The notes under the pieces are model-generated. The model searched no databases and was not told where the DNA came from. It was given only the letters and a program-made list of their open reading frames with translations. From Candidatus Lachnocurva vaginae (GTDB taxonomy: Bacteria > Bacillota > Clostridia > Lachnospirales > Lachnospiraceae), in assembly GCA_011082265.1 (NCBI GenBank), contig CP049781.1, forward strand, positions 1,364,001-1,428,000: a stretch of 64,000 nucleotides of DNA. Direction: 5' to 3'. A program made the position numbers and the translations under genes. Every line of letters begins with the position of its first letter. Positions within the stretch are counted from its first letter, which is position 1. Shown one piece after another: positions 25,048-32,539 of this stretch.

Positions 25048-25895
25048 GTTCTCTCACCTCCAGTCAGTAATCTTTCTTTATTCCTCTTCAATTTTTCTTC
25101 CTGAATAACTTTCCTGTAATCTTCTCCAAGCACCATCACAGGAATACACATCTCGATAATCCTTGAGTAAATTCTTTGGTATTCCACACTCTCCGTACAG
25201 TTTTCAATTTGGCTGTATGAAAGATTTGTGGTAAAGATTGTTGGTTTATGCTTTAAGTACCTGTTATTCACAATGTTATATACCTGCTCTTTTGCATAGC
25301 TTGTATCTCTTTCAATTCCTAAATCATCTAAGATGAGAACGGAAGTGTTTACAAGGGATTCGATATATGCGTTTTTATCAAGGTCAAATCCGCCTTTTTG
25401 CAGTTCGTTGATTATCTGTGCAAAGTTTCTAATCTTAACGCTTATCTGATACTGTTCAATCAGAGCATTGGCAATAGAGCAGGCAAGATAGGTCTTTCCG
25501 CTACCCACCGAACCATAGAATAGGAGTCCGATATTTTCTTTTCTCATCAGCTCATAGTCTTTTACAAAATTCTTTGCGATGATAAGACTCTGATTTTCTT
25601 TTCCCTCATAGTTTTCAAAGGTATATGCCCATTGAATCATGGATGTGAAGCAGATACTTTTTAATCTCTCGATTTCAAGCTGCTTTTGTCTTTCTTTTTC
25701 TTTTGCTTCTCTATCTCTATCGCATTTACAAGCTGTCTTAAATATCATCTGCTTTCCGAAAAATTCTAATGCTTTTCCATCTTTTCTTTCATGGCACACT
25801 TTACAGTAGGCGTGTCCGTCTTTGATGTATTCTTTTTCAGGATCAAAGCTGTATTCCACATCTTCTATCATCACTTTTTCTAATTCTTTAATCAT
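25044..25895 (-). CDS. DnaC/IstB-like ATPase, probable helicase loader of the ICE
   Basis: This 283-residue AAA+ protein has a cysteine-rich N-terminus (CKVCHERKDG and a later CKCDRD), Walker A YGSVGSGKTYLAC near residue 131, and Walker B VLILDDLGIE near 187. DnaC-like proteins next to RepA_N initiators load the replicative helicase during autonomous ICE or plasmid replication. IstB of insertion sequences is similar, but no IstA partner is present, and overlap with repA favours the replication role. Confidence 0.88.
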   Translation of the reverse strand: MIKELEKVMIEDVEYSFDPEKEYIKDGHAYCKVCHERKDGKALEFFGKQMIFKTACKCDRDREAKEKERQKQLEIERLKSICFTSMIQWAYTFENYEGKENQSLIIAKNFVKDYELMRKENIGLLFYGSVGSGKTYLACSIANALIEQYQISVKIRNFAQIINELQKGGFDLDKNAYIESLVNTSVLILDDLGIERDTSYAKEQVYNIVNNRYLKHKPTIFTTNLSYSQIENCTESVEYQRIYSRIIEMCIPVMVLGEDYRKVIQEEKLKRNKERLLTGGERT

Positions 25896-26662
25896 AAATG
25901 TACTCCTTTGTTATATTCCTCCCATGTAGGGATATTGGTTTTTTTCTTACTTCCCTGATCTTTATAGAACCAAGAAAGGATTGTTGCTTTATGGTCTTTA
26001 TATGTCTTTCCGGTACTTTGAAGATAGGTTGATAGTCTTTCAATGTAGTTATCAAGCTCTCCTGCCATTTTTATTTGTAATTCTCCTATATCCTCATCTT
26101 TCAAAAAGACATTTTGAAATGTTCCAAGTCCGCTTTTCCCAAAACTATATTCTCTCTTACTATATTTACTCTTATTATTCTCTATATAGTTAGAGTCAAC
26201 ATTTTGAACTTCCTGAAGTTCATTTTCTTTACTTCTGAGGTTAAAATCTTTTACTTCTGAAGTTAAGTTTTTTGACTTCTGAAAGTCATTTTCTTTTACC
26301 GCTATTATGCTCATAAAATCTTTAACATAAATGACATTCGGCTTACCAAGTCCAAGCCTTACTCTTTCAATCAGTCCTATTCCTTTTTTGCTGTCTAACT
26401 CGTCCAATGTTTTTATAGCTGTCGGCTTTGAGATATTTCTTCTTCTCATAATTTCTTCAACAGTAAAATAGATAAATACTCTGCCTTCCTTGTCCACCCA
26501 GTTATTCTTAAAGGACATTCCTGTGCGTTTCAAAAGCATGGAGTATAGGATAATGGCTTCAGCAGACAGTCCCTTAAATTCTTCTCCGTCTACCAATATT
26601 TCAGGCACTTTTAGAAAGTTAAATCTTTCCGCTTCTCTGTTATAGAAATAGTCAAAGTTCAT
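25892..26662 (-). CDS. repA: RepA_N-type replication initiator of the ICE
   Basis: This 256-residue protein begins MNFDYFYNREAERFNFLKVP, and continues with LSAEAIILYSMLLKRTGMSFKN and VEEIMRRRNISKPTAIKTL, the winged-helix initiator of the RepA_N family. The C-terminal part (about 195-256, ending in a FYKDQ segment) is the usual DUF6017-like tail. RepA_N proteins serve theta-type plasmids and many ICEs. A strong GAGGAGG lies before the ATG and a terminator further upstream. It overlaps the dnaC-like gene by four bases. Confidence 0.9.
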   Translation of the reverse strand: MNFDYFYNREAERFNFLKVPEILVDGEEFKGLSAEAIILYSMLLKRTGMSFKNNWVDKEGRVFIYFTVEEIMRRRNISKPTAIKTLDELDSKKGIGLIERVRLGLGKPNVIYVKDFMSIIAVKENDFQKSKNLTSEVKDFNLRSKENELQEVQNVDSNYIENNKSKYSKREYSFGKSGLGTFQNVFLKDEDIGELQIKMAGELDNYIERLSTYLQSTGKTYKDHKATILSWFYKDQGSKKKTNIPTWEEYNKGVHL

Positions 26663-26694
26663 GCAGGATCACCTCCTCTCTTAAAAATTTGCAA

Positions 26695-26727
26695 AGAAAA
26701 AGACGATAGTTTTTTCTCTATCGCCTT
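26695..26727 (-). terminator. Intrinsic terminator upstream of repA
   Basis: On the minus strand GGCGATAGA and CTATCGTC pair around an A-rich loop, followed by TTTTTCTTT. It separates the CD1845-like gene from repA. Confidence 0.7.
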
Positions 26728-26751
26728 TGGTAACCATTTTTATGAAATTTT

Positions 26752-27036
26752 TTAGGTTGATTTTATTGCTTCATTGATACCTTGTAAAAAAGCTATAACA
26801 GTTGCTCCAACCATCGGTATTCCGTATGGACTTAACAAGAAACCTAATATCAATGCTTCTATTCCGATGGTAACTTCTTTTTGCAGAAAAGAGGCAATTG
26901 CTCCAAATATGCAAAACATCATCAGCAAATATAGTAGGGCTGTTCCAATACCAAGTAGAAATGTCAGAAATGCTGTGAGGATACTTAATGCCAAGCTAAT
27001 TGGAAACAAAATTATTTTTATTATCCATCTCATCAT
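26752..27036 (-). CDS. CD1845-like small membrane protein
   Basis: The 94 residues hold three hydrophobic segments (IIKIILFPISLALSILTAF, then a LLYLLMMFCIFGAIASF stretch, then a C-terminal LGFLLSPYGIPMVGATVIAFL). The LSPYGIPM turn matches the LSPxGLPM motif of CD1845-type proteins encoded beside repA in Tn1549-like ICEs. Function is unknown. It abuts the small entry ORF upstream (start and stop are adjacent), so the two are probably translated together. Confidence 0.75.
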   Translation of the reverse strand: MMRWIIKIILFPISLALSILTAFLTFLLGIGTALLYLLMMFCIFGAIASFLQKEVTIGIEALILGFLLSPYGIPMVGATVIAFLQGINEAIKST

Positions 27037-27198
27037 TTAGTAGTCCTCACTTTCTAAAGCATTCTTTGTATCTCCACACACCATATCAATGCAAACATTC
27101 ACATCAATATAATTTTTTAAGACTTTTTTTCGTCCTCCCTCTCCGTCTTCTACAAATACATAATGCTTGTAAAACTGCTTAAAATGCAGTATTTTCAC
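27037..27198 (-). CDS. First ICE ORF, small protein of unknown function overlapping the rumA stop
   Basis: I do not recognise the family. From the GTG at 27198 it encodes 53 residues (MKILHFKQFYKHYVFVEDGE and a tail with IDVNVCIDMV). That GTG overlaps the TGA of rumA in a GTGA arrangement. A longer reading from the ATG at 27228 would begin inside rumA and the att site and seems less likely. Its position at the very edge of the element means it may be driven by the rumA promoter after integration. Confidence 0.55.
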   Translation of the reverse strand: MKILHFKQFYKHYVFVEDGEGGRKKVLKNYIDVNVCIDMVCGDTKNALESEDY

Positions 27199-28583
27199 GA
27201 TTTCACTCTTTGTATCAACGCTATGCACTCTACATGCACCGTCATTGCAAACTGATCCACTGGCGTTACAGCTTTCAGCTCATATCCATTTTCACATATA
27301 ATCTTTAAATCTCTTGCAAGTGTAGACGGATTACAGCTTACATACACAATTCTTTCGGGTTTCATTAAAATCATCGTGTCGATACATTTTATATCAAGAC
27401 CTTTTCTTGGAGGGTCAACTACGATAACATCGGGTTTAGCTGATTTTTCACCTTTATGCTTTTCATAAAATGCTGGCAAAATTTCCTCTGCTTTTCCCGA
27501 AAAAAATTCGGCGTTATCTATGTTATTTAAAATAGCATTGTCCCTTGCGTCTTTTACCGCTCTATCTACAATTTCAATTCCGTAAACCTTCTTTGCTTTC
27601 TTTGCAAGGAAAAGTGAAATTGTTCCGATTCCACAATATAAGTCCCACACGACCTCATTTCCTGTAAGATTTGCATAAGATAATGCTTTTTTATAAAGTT
27701 TTTCTGTTTGAAAAGGATTTACCTGAAAAAATGATTCGCAGGAAATTAAGAATTTAACATCTCCGATTTTATCTGTAATTTTTTCTTTTCCATATATGAC
27801 TTTTGTTTTATCTCCTAAGATGACATTGTTTCTTTTCTTATTTATATTTATGCAAATTGATACAACTTCTTCTATGTTATCTTTTAATTCTTTTATTAGT
27901 TCTTCTTTGTGAACAATGTTGTCTGCATTTATGATAAGGCACACCATAAGTTCCTTTGTACTATAGCCATATCTGGTTAAAATATGCCTTATAATTCCTT
28001 TCCCGGTCTCTTCGTTATATGCTAAAACTTTGTATTTTTCCATATAGGATTTTACAATTTCCGTTACCTTTTCATTTAAAGGGCTTCCCAAAATACAGTC
28101 ATTTATAGGCACTATCCTATGACTGTGAGTTGCATAAAACCCCATTATAACATGCCCATCTTTTTCTCCTACCGGGAACTGTGCTTTATTTCTATAGCGA
28201 TATGGTCTATCCATTTCCACAACGGGTTTCATCACTGTATCAACAAAATCTTCTGAAAAGCCTCCAATTCTTATAAGGTCATCTCTTACTTTTTTATATT
28301 TCCATTCAACCTGCTTTTTATAAGAAAGTTCCTGCAGCTGACACCCTCCGCATTTTTTTGCAACTATACACTCCGGCTTTACTCTAAAAGGTGACGGCTT
28401 ATCTATAGAAATTACTCTTGCATAAGAAATATTTTTATTAACCTTAGTAACTCCCGCCGTTATCAAATCTCCCGGTATCGCTCCTTGAACAAAATAGGTC
28501 ATTTTATTAAAATGACCTATTCCTTCTCCATTTATACCAATATCTTCTATGTAAAGACTTATTTCATCATTTTTCTTTGTCAC
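27195..28583 (-). CDS. rumA: 23S rRNA (uracil-C5)-methyltransferase RumA/RlmCD
   Basis: This 462-residue enzyme methylates uridines of 23S rRNA with SAM. An N-terminal TRAM domain is followed by iron-sulfur cysteines (CIVAKKCGGC near residue 90), the SAM site WDLYCGIGTISLF near 315, VVDPPRKG near 390, and the catalytic cysteine in YVSCNPSTLARDL near 415. The start is GTG, seven bases after GGAGG. The C-terminus contains the att core but is complete, so ICE insertion has restored rather than broken the gene. A near-triplicated 53-bp sequence lies upstream. Confidence 0.93.
   Translation of the reverse strand: MTKKNDEISLYIEDIGINGEGIGHFNKMTYFVQGAIPGDLITAGVTKVNKNISYARVISIDKPSPFRVKPECIVAKKCGGCQLQELSYKKQVEWKYKKVRDDLIRIGGFSEDFVDTVMKPVVEMDRPYRYRNKAQFPVGEKDGHVIMGFYATHSHRIVPINDCILGSPLNEKVTEIVKSYMEKYKVLAYNEETGKGIIRHILTRYGYSTKELMVCLIINADNIVHKEELIKELKDNIEEVVSICININKKRNNVILGDKTKVIYGKEKITDKIGDVKFLISCESFFQVNPFQTEKLYKKALSYANLTGNEVVWDLYCGIGTISLFLAKKAKKVYGIEIVDRAVKDARDNAILNNIDNAEFFSGKAEEILPAFYEKHKGEKSAKPDVIVVDPPRKGLDIKCIDTMILMKPERIVYVSCNPSTLARDLKIICENGYELKAVTPVDQFAMTVHVECIALIQRVKS
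27216..27236 (-). other. Probable ICE attachment site core in the rumA 3' end
   Basis: The minus strand reads CATGTAGAGTGCATAGCGTT here and encodes HVECIAL near the RumA C-terminus. rumA-integrating ICEs of streptococci and related anaerobes use a core at this same conserved HVEC codon run. All recognisable ICE sequence lies on the left side. The matching second copy is expected beyond position 1 and cannot be checked here. Confidence 0.6.
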
Positions 28584-28718
28584 TAAAATTCCTCCAGTGA
28601 TATCTCCTTAAGATTTATTTCACCATTCTTTTTTACTAAAATTCCTATGGTGATATCCCCTTAAGATTTATTTCCCCATTCTTTTTTACTAAAACTCCTC
28701 TGGTGATGTCTTTTTAAG
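28560..28718 (-). repeat. Three 53-bp near-copies spanning the yhaM end and rumA start
   Basis: On the minus strand the first copy (28666-28718) holds the last codons and stop of yhaM. The second (28613-28665) is non-coding and keeps decayed versions of the same codons. The third (about 28560-28612) supplies the ribosome-binding site and first codons of rumA. All share CTTAA...ATATCACC-like and TTTTAGTAAAAAAGAATG-like parts. The tract looks like tandem duplication of the junction between the two genes. Confidence 0.9.
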
Positions 28719-29648
28719 ACTCGTTTCAAAAAGTCTATTAAATCCGTACCATCCATCGGCATCAGGAATGTTAGCTTCCATAACTTCTCTAAATGATTCA
28801 ACTTTTGCATCAAGATTGTCTGCAAAATGAAGTACTAGTGCCTCTATAATTGAAGGAAGCTTAGGTGATCCATATTCAAATTTTCCATGATGTGCTAGAA
28901 TACAATGAATGAGTTCCTTTCCTTTTTCCTCAGGAAAATCATCAATCGTTTTTATTCTATCACGAAGCATTTCTGCTCCCATAACTATATGCCCAAAAAG
29001 CTGTCCGTCGTCTGTATAAAGATTCTCCGGAAAATCAGAAAGTTCCTTAACCTTTCCCATATCATGGCAAATTGCAGCCGTTATAAGTAAATCTCTATCT
29101 AAAAGCTTTGCGTAGTGTCTACTATAATAGTCGCATAAAGTTGCAACCGATAAAGAATGTTCCAAAAGTCCTCCGGAAAATCCGTGATGAACTGACTTTG
29201 CAGCAGAATGCTTCTTAAATTTCTCAGCAAATTCCTTATCTTCAACAAAAAAACTGTATAAAAGTTTTTTCATATAAGGTGCCTTAATGGTATCGATAAG
29301 TTTTAAAAGCTTATTATACATATCATCTATGTTGTATCTACTCTTAGGAATAAAGTCAGCCTCGTTAAACGTTCCCTCTTCAGCTTTTCTTATTTTATAA
29401 ATTTTAAACTGAAGTGTTCCATTATACATAACTATATCTCCGGAACATACCACATAATCCAAGTTATTAACTTCCTCAATTCCTACATCACTCGGATCCC
29501 AAATCTTTCCATCAATCTTTCCGGTTTTATCGCAAAGCTCCACATTAAAATAATCTTTTCCCGCTTTAGTTACTGCACTTGTAATCTTTTTACATAAAAA
29601 AACATTGTCAGCTACCCTTTGTCCATCAGATAGATTTTCTATAAACAT
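28689..29648 (-). CDS. yhaM: 3'-5' exoribonuclease YhaM family
   Basis: This 319-residue protein has an N-terminal OB-fold (DYFNVELCDKTGKIDGKIWD near residues 32-51) and an HD phosphohydrolase domain with LLEHSLSVATLC near 160-172 and CHDMGK near 195. That pair of domains defines YhaM/CBF1 3'-5' exoribonucleases of Firmicutes, which trim RNA. GGAGAT precedes the ATG. It runs toward rumA, with the 53-bp repeats between them, and is divergent from mutS2. Confidence 0.9.
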   Translation of the reverse strand: MFIENLSDGQRVADNVFLCKKITSAVTKAGKDYFNVELCDKTGKIDGKIWDPSDVGIEEVNNLDYVVCSGDIVMYNGTLQFKIYKIRKAEEGTFNEADFIPKSRYNIDDMYNKLLKLIDTIKAPYMKKLLYSFFVEDKEFAEKFKKHSAAKSVHHGFSGGLLEHSLSVATLCDYYSRHYAKLLDRDLLITAAICHDMGKVKELSDFPENLYTDDGQLFGHIVMGAEMLRDRIKTIDDFPEEKGKELIHCILAHHGKFEYGSPKLPSIIEALVLHFADNLDAKVESFREVMEANIPDADGWYGFNRLFETSLKKTSPEEF

Positions 29649-29792
29649 ACTATCTCCATTCTAAGTATCTAAATACATTTATAATTATAAGTGGATAAAG
29701 GTAAAATGCAAGATTGACCCATGATTTTATACTTATTTTTGTTTTTTATTTGCCTATACACTTTAATTGCCTAATTACTTCTTTGTAATATA

Positions 29793-29801
29793 TGCTATAA
29801 T
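29793..29801 (+). promoter_or_regulatory. Extended -10 promoter for mutS2
   Basis: TGCTATAAT is a full extended -10 element. No good -35 is seen at 17 bases. Transcription would start near 29808, giving a leader of about 65 bases before mutS2. The rest of the 225-base yhaM-mutS2 gap is AT-rich with no other clear signal. Confidence 0.6.
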
Positions 29802-29873
29802 TTAAATGCTGCTATTGTTTTGTTTCATATGTTACTTATGTTACTGTAAATTTTTTAATTTTAATTATGTATT

Positions 29874-32264
29874 ATGAATAAAAAAGTATTTAAAACTTTA
29901 GAATTTGATAAAATTATCAAAATGTTAAAAGACCTCGCATCTTCGGATAAAGGGAAAATCTACTGTGAATCCCTTTCTCCTATAACGGATATTGATAAAA
30001 TTACTGAAAGGCAAAAGGAAACGCATGATGCATTGTCACGTGTATTAACGTATGGGAATATTTCATTTTCTGGAGTATATGACATTTTTCCTATAGTAAA
30101 AAGACTTGAAATTGGAGGTTCTTTAAATCCATCGGAATTTTTAAGAATTGCCTCTCTTCTTTCCACTACAAAAAATGCCATTTCTTATAATAATAAAATT
30201 GATGACGAAGATTTTTCTGATTCTCTTTCTTCCTATTTTAATGAACTTGATGATGCTATGCCACTTTTAAGACATATAAATGATACTATACTGTCAGAGG
30301 ATGAAATCTCGGATGATGCAACTATGGCACTTTTTTCCATAAGAAAAAAGATAAAAGGATTTAGAGATAGGATTCAAGGTGAAATGACAAAGCTTCTATC
30401 CTCAAGTTTGAAGGATTATCTTCAGGAAAGTCTTATAACTGTTAGAGATGACAGATATTGCTTTCCTGTAAAAGCGGAATATAAATCTCTCGTAAAAGGA
30501 ATCGTTCATTATCAAAGCAAAAGCGGTCAAACTTTATTTATAGAGCCTCTTGCCGTTATAAATTTGGACAACGAATTAAAGGAGCTTCAAGGCGAAGAAA
30601 AACAGGAAATTGATAAATTCTTAGCTGAGCTTAGTAATGAAGCTGCAGGATATATAAATGCTTTTAATTCTGATTTTAGAAACCTTACCGAGCTTGATTT
30701 TATATTTGCAAAGGCCTATCTTGCAATTAAAATGAATGCGGCAATGCCACTTCTTAATATGAATGGTAGACTCGACTTAAAAAAGGCGAGACATCCGCTT
30801 TTGGATTCCAAAACAGTCGTTCCCATAGACATAATTTTAGGAATTGGCTTTAATCAGCTTATAATAACAGGCCCAAATACTGGAGGAAAAACAGTTACAT
30901 TAAAAACTGTTGGTCTATTATCTCTTATGGCACAGTCCGGACTTCATATTCCGTGCCTTGAAAGAAGTGAAATCTGCATTTTTAATAATATTTATGCCGA
31001 CATCGGAGATGAACAAAGTATCGAACAGTCACTAAGTACATTTTCATCTCATATGACAAATATCGTAAAGATTTTAAACTCCATTAAACAAAGTTCTAAT
31101 TTATCACTTTGTCTTTTTGACGAATTATGCTCCGGAACAGACCCTGTAGAGGGTGCGTCCCTTGCTATCTCAATTCTTAAAAATCTTAAGAGCTATAATA
31201 CAAGAGTAATTTCAACCACACATTATAGCGAGCTTAAGCATTATGCTTTATCTGAAGATAATGTTGAAAACGCATCCTGTGAATTTTCTGTTGAAACATT
31301 AAGCCCTACTTATAAGCTTCTTATAGGTATTCCTGGAAAGAGTAATGCATTTTCAATTTCTCTAAAGCTTGGAATTCCGTCTTCCATCATAGAAAATGCC
31401 AAAAATCTTATCTCGAATGAAGATAAATCATTTGAAGATATGATAACAGATCTTGAAAGTAAGAGAATCGATATTGATAAGAAGACTAAGGAAATAAACG
31501 AAGCAAAAGATGAAATTGAAAATTTAAAAAAAGAACTTTTAAAAGAAAAAAACAACTTAAAAAGTAAAAAAGCCGCTATCATATCGGATGCAAATAGACG
31601 TGCTATGAATATAATAAAAGAAGCAAAAGAAGAAACCGACAAAACAATTAAAGAATTTAGAAAATTAAAAACTTCCGTAGATAAAATGCCCGAAATGGAA
31701 TCTCTTAGAACAAAGCTTGGTCAAAATCTTAAAAATAGAGGTTCAAAAATATCGCTTTCTCCTTCTACTTCACATAAATCTTTAATAAAAGCGAAAGATT
31801 TACATGTAGGCGATATGGTAAAGGTTTATTCTCTTAATATGAAAGGAACTATTCATTCTCTTCCCGATAAAAAAGGAAACCTTATAGTTTCCATAGGAAT
31901 TATGCAGTCAAAAGTAAAGCTTAATGACATTGAACTTATTAAAGAAGATGATACTGCCAAAAAATTTCGTGAAGAAAAGAGAAAAACAGCTACTGTTTCT
32001 TATAGAAGTAATACTATGACAATTTCTCCAGAAATAAGACTTTTGGGACTTACAGTAGACGAAGCAATACAAAAAGTGGATAAATACATAGATGATGCAT
32101 ATATGGCACACCTTAAATCAGTCCGTATAGTTCATGGTAAAGGTACTGGAGCACTAAGATCCGCTATTCAAGATATGCTTTCTCAGTCTCCATATGTAAG
32201 ATCTTTTGATAATGCAGCATATGGCGAAGGTGACATGGGAGTTACAATAGCTCACCTATATTAA
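29874..32264 (+). CDS. mutS2: MutS2 endonuclease / ribosome-rescue ATPase
   Basis: This 796-residue protein has a MutS core with Walker A GPNTGGKTVTLKT near residue 333 and Walker B CLFDELCSGTDP near 420. A long coiled coil follows (about 520-620), then a KOW-like segment and a C-terminal Smr nuclease domain (LDVHG-like LGLTVDEAIQKVDKYI, HGKGTGALR). MutS2 acts on branched DNA and, in Firmicutes, on collided ribosomes. It lacks the mismatch-recognition domain of MutS. No Shine-Dalgarno is visible before the ATG. Confidence 0.95.
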   Translation: MNKKVFKTLEFDKIIKMLKDLASSDKGKIYCESLSPITDIDKITERQKETHDALSRVLTYGNISFSGVYDIFPIVKRLEIGGSLNPSEFLRIASLLSTTKNAISYNNKIDDEDFSDSLSSYFNELDDAMPLLRHINDTILSEDEISDDATMALFSIRKKIKGFRDRIQGEMTKLLSSSLKDYLQESLITVRDDRYCFPVKAEYKSLVKGIVHYQSKSGQTLFIEPLAVINLDNELKELQGEEKQEIDKFLAELSNEAAGYINAFNSDFRNLTELDFIFAKAYLAIKMNAAMPLLNMNGRLDLKKARHPLLDSKTVVPIDIILGIGFNQLIITGPNTGGKTVTLKTVGLLSLMAQSGLHIPCLERSEICIFNNIYADIGDEQSIEQSLSTFSSHMTNIVKILNSIKQSSNLSLCLFDELCSGTDPVEGASLAISILKNLKSYNTRVISTTHYSELKHYALSEDNVENASCEFSVETLSPTYKLLIGIPGKSNAFSISLKLGIPSSIIENAKNLISNEDKSFEDMITDLESKRIDIDKKTKEINEAKDEIENLKKELLKEKNNLKSKKAAIISDANRRAMNIIKEAKEETDKTIKEFRKLKTSVDKMPEMESLRTKLGQNLKNRGSKISLSPSTSHKSLIKAKDLHVGDMVKVYSLNMKGTIHSLPDKKGNLIVSIGIMQSKVKLNDIELIKEDDTAKKFREEKRKTATVSYRSNTMTISPEIRLLGLTVDEAIQKVDKYIDDAYMAHLKSVRIVHGKGTGALRSAIQDMLSQSPYVRSFDNAAYGEGDMGVTIAHLY

Positions 32265-32280
32265 TTTTAATAAGATATTA

Positions 32281-32309
32281 TTGACAATCTTTTCTGAATA
32301 TTATATGAT
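32281..32309 (+). promoter_or_regulatory. Consensus promoter for the ABC exporter leader
   Basis: TTGACA (32281-32286) and TATGAT (32304-32309) are 17 bases apart. Transcription should start near 32316, some 225 bases before the exporter start codon. Confidence 0.85.
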
Positions 32310-32346
32310 GACTGCAATATTTGTTGTAACTAATCGTAAAGAAGGG

Positions 32347-32397
32347 GTGTGTTTTAAAGGTAGAAAGTTTAGTATTATTATTATTTTAGAATTTTGA
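32347..32397 (+). CDS. Candidate leader peptide of the ABC exporter, 16 residues
   Basis: A GTG codon directly after AGAAGGGG opens a 16-codon ORF, MCFKGRKFSIIIILEF, ending in TGA. It is the first ORF on the predicted transcript. Its stop lies three bases before a stable hairpin and about 50 bases before a terminator. The run of four ATT codons and its position recall leader peptides that sense ribosome stalling. It could also be chance; an in-frame ATG at 32305 lies upstream of the predicted start of transcription. Confidence 0.5.
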   Translation: MCFKGRKFSIIIILEF

Positions 32398-32399
32398 CA

Positions 32400-32446
32400 C
32401 TTAGTTTAATAAATTGTTAGACATCTTATTTAACAATTTATCTAAG
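32400..32446 (+). promoter_or_regulatory. Leader hairpin before the exporter terminator
   Basis: ATAAATTGTTA (32409-32419) and TAACAATTTAT (32431-32441) pair perfectly over 11 bp, and CTTAG/CTAAG extend the stem outward. It begins three bases after the leader ORF stop, so a ribosome stalled near the end of the leader would cover its first arm. Confidence 0.65.
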
Positions 32447-32448
32447 GA

Positions 32449-32503
32449 AAGCAGACTTTTATTAGTTCTTACTTTTCAATAATAAAGAGTCTGCTATTTT
32501 TTT
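32449..32503 (+). terminator. Terminator in the exporter leader
   Basis: AGCAGACTTTTATTA and TAATAAAGAGTCTGCT form a long stem, followed by ATTTTTTTT. It lies between promoter and exporter, so the exporter is expressed only by readthrough or antitermination. Confidence 0.8.
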
Positions 32504-32539
32504 TACTTAATTAATTTTATACAAAGGAGGCTTATCTTT

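Larger units (their letters stand above)
1..27236. mobile_element. Integrative and conjugative element of Tn1549/CTn type, inserted at the rumA 3' end (partial, left part outside window)
   Basis: The block holds a contiguous set of conjugation and plasmid-type replication genes: RepA_N, DnaC-like, PcfB, VirD4, SSB, Maff2, VirB6-like, PrgI, VirB4, CD1108, DUF4315, CD1107, TopB and methylase/helicase. This is the order I know from Tn1549 and the Clostridioides difficile CTn elements. It stops exactly at the 3' end of rumA, a known integration site for ICEs of streptococci and Gram-positive anaerobes. Everything right of it is chromosomal housekeeping. No relaxase or site-specific recombinase is visible, so these and the second att site must lie beyond position 1. 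A tet(O)-tnpV cassette sits inside the element. Confidence 0.9.

Noticed and set aside
25044..25895. IstB transposition helper of an IS21-like element
   Set aside because: No IstA transposase or inverted repeats are present, and the gene is coupled to a RepA_N initiator, so a helicase loader fits better.
27195..28583. rumA disrupted by ICE insertion
   Set aside because: The frame is complete to the HVEC region and stop, so the insertion preserved the 3' end.
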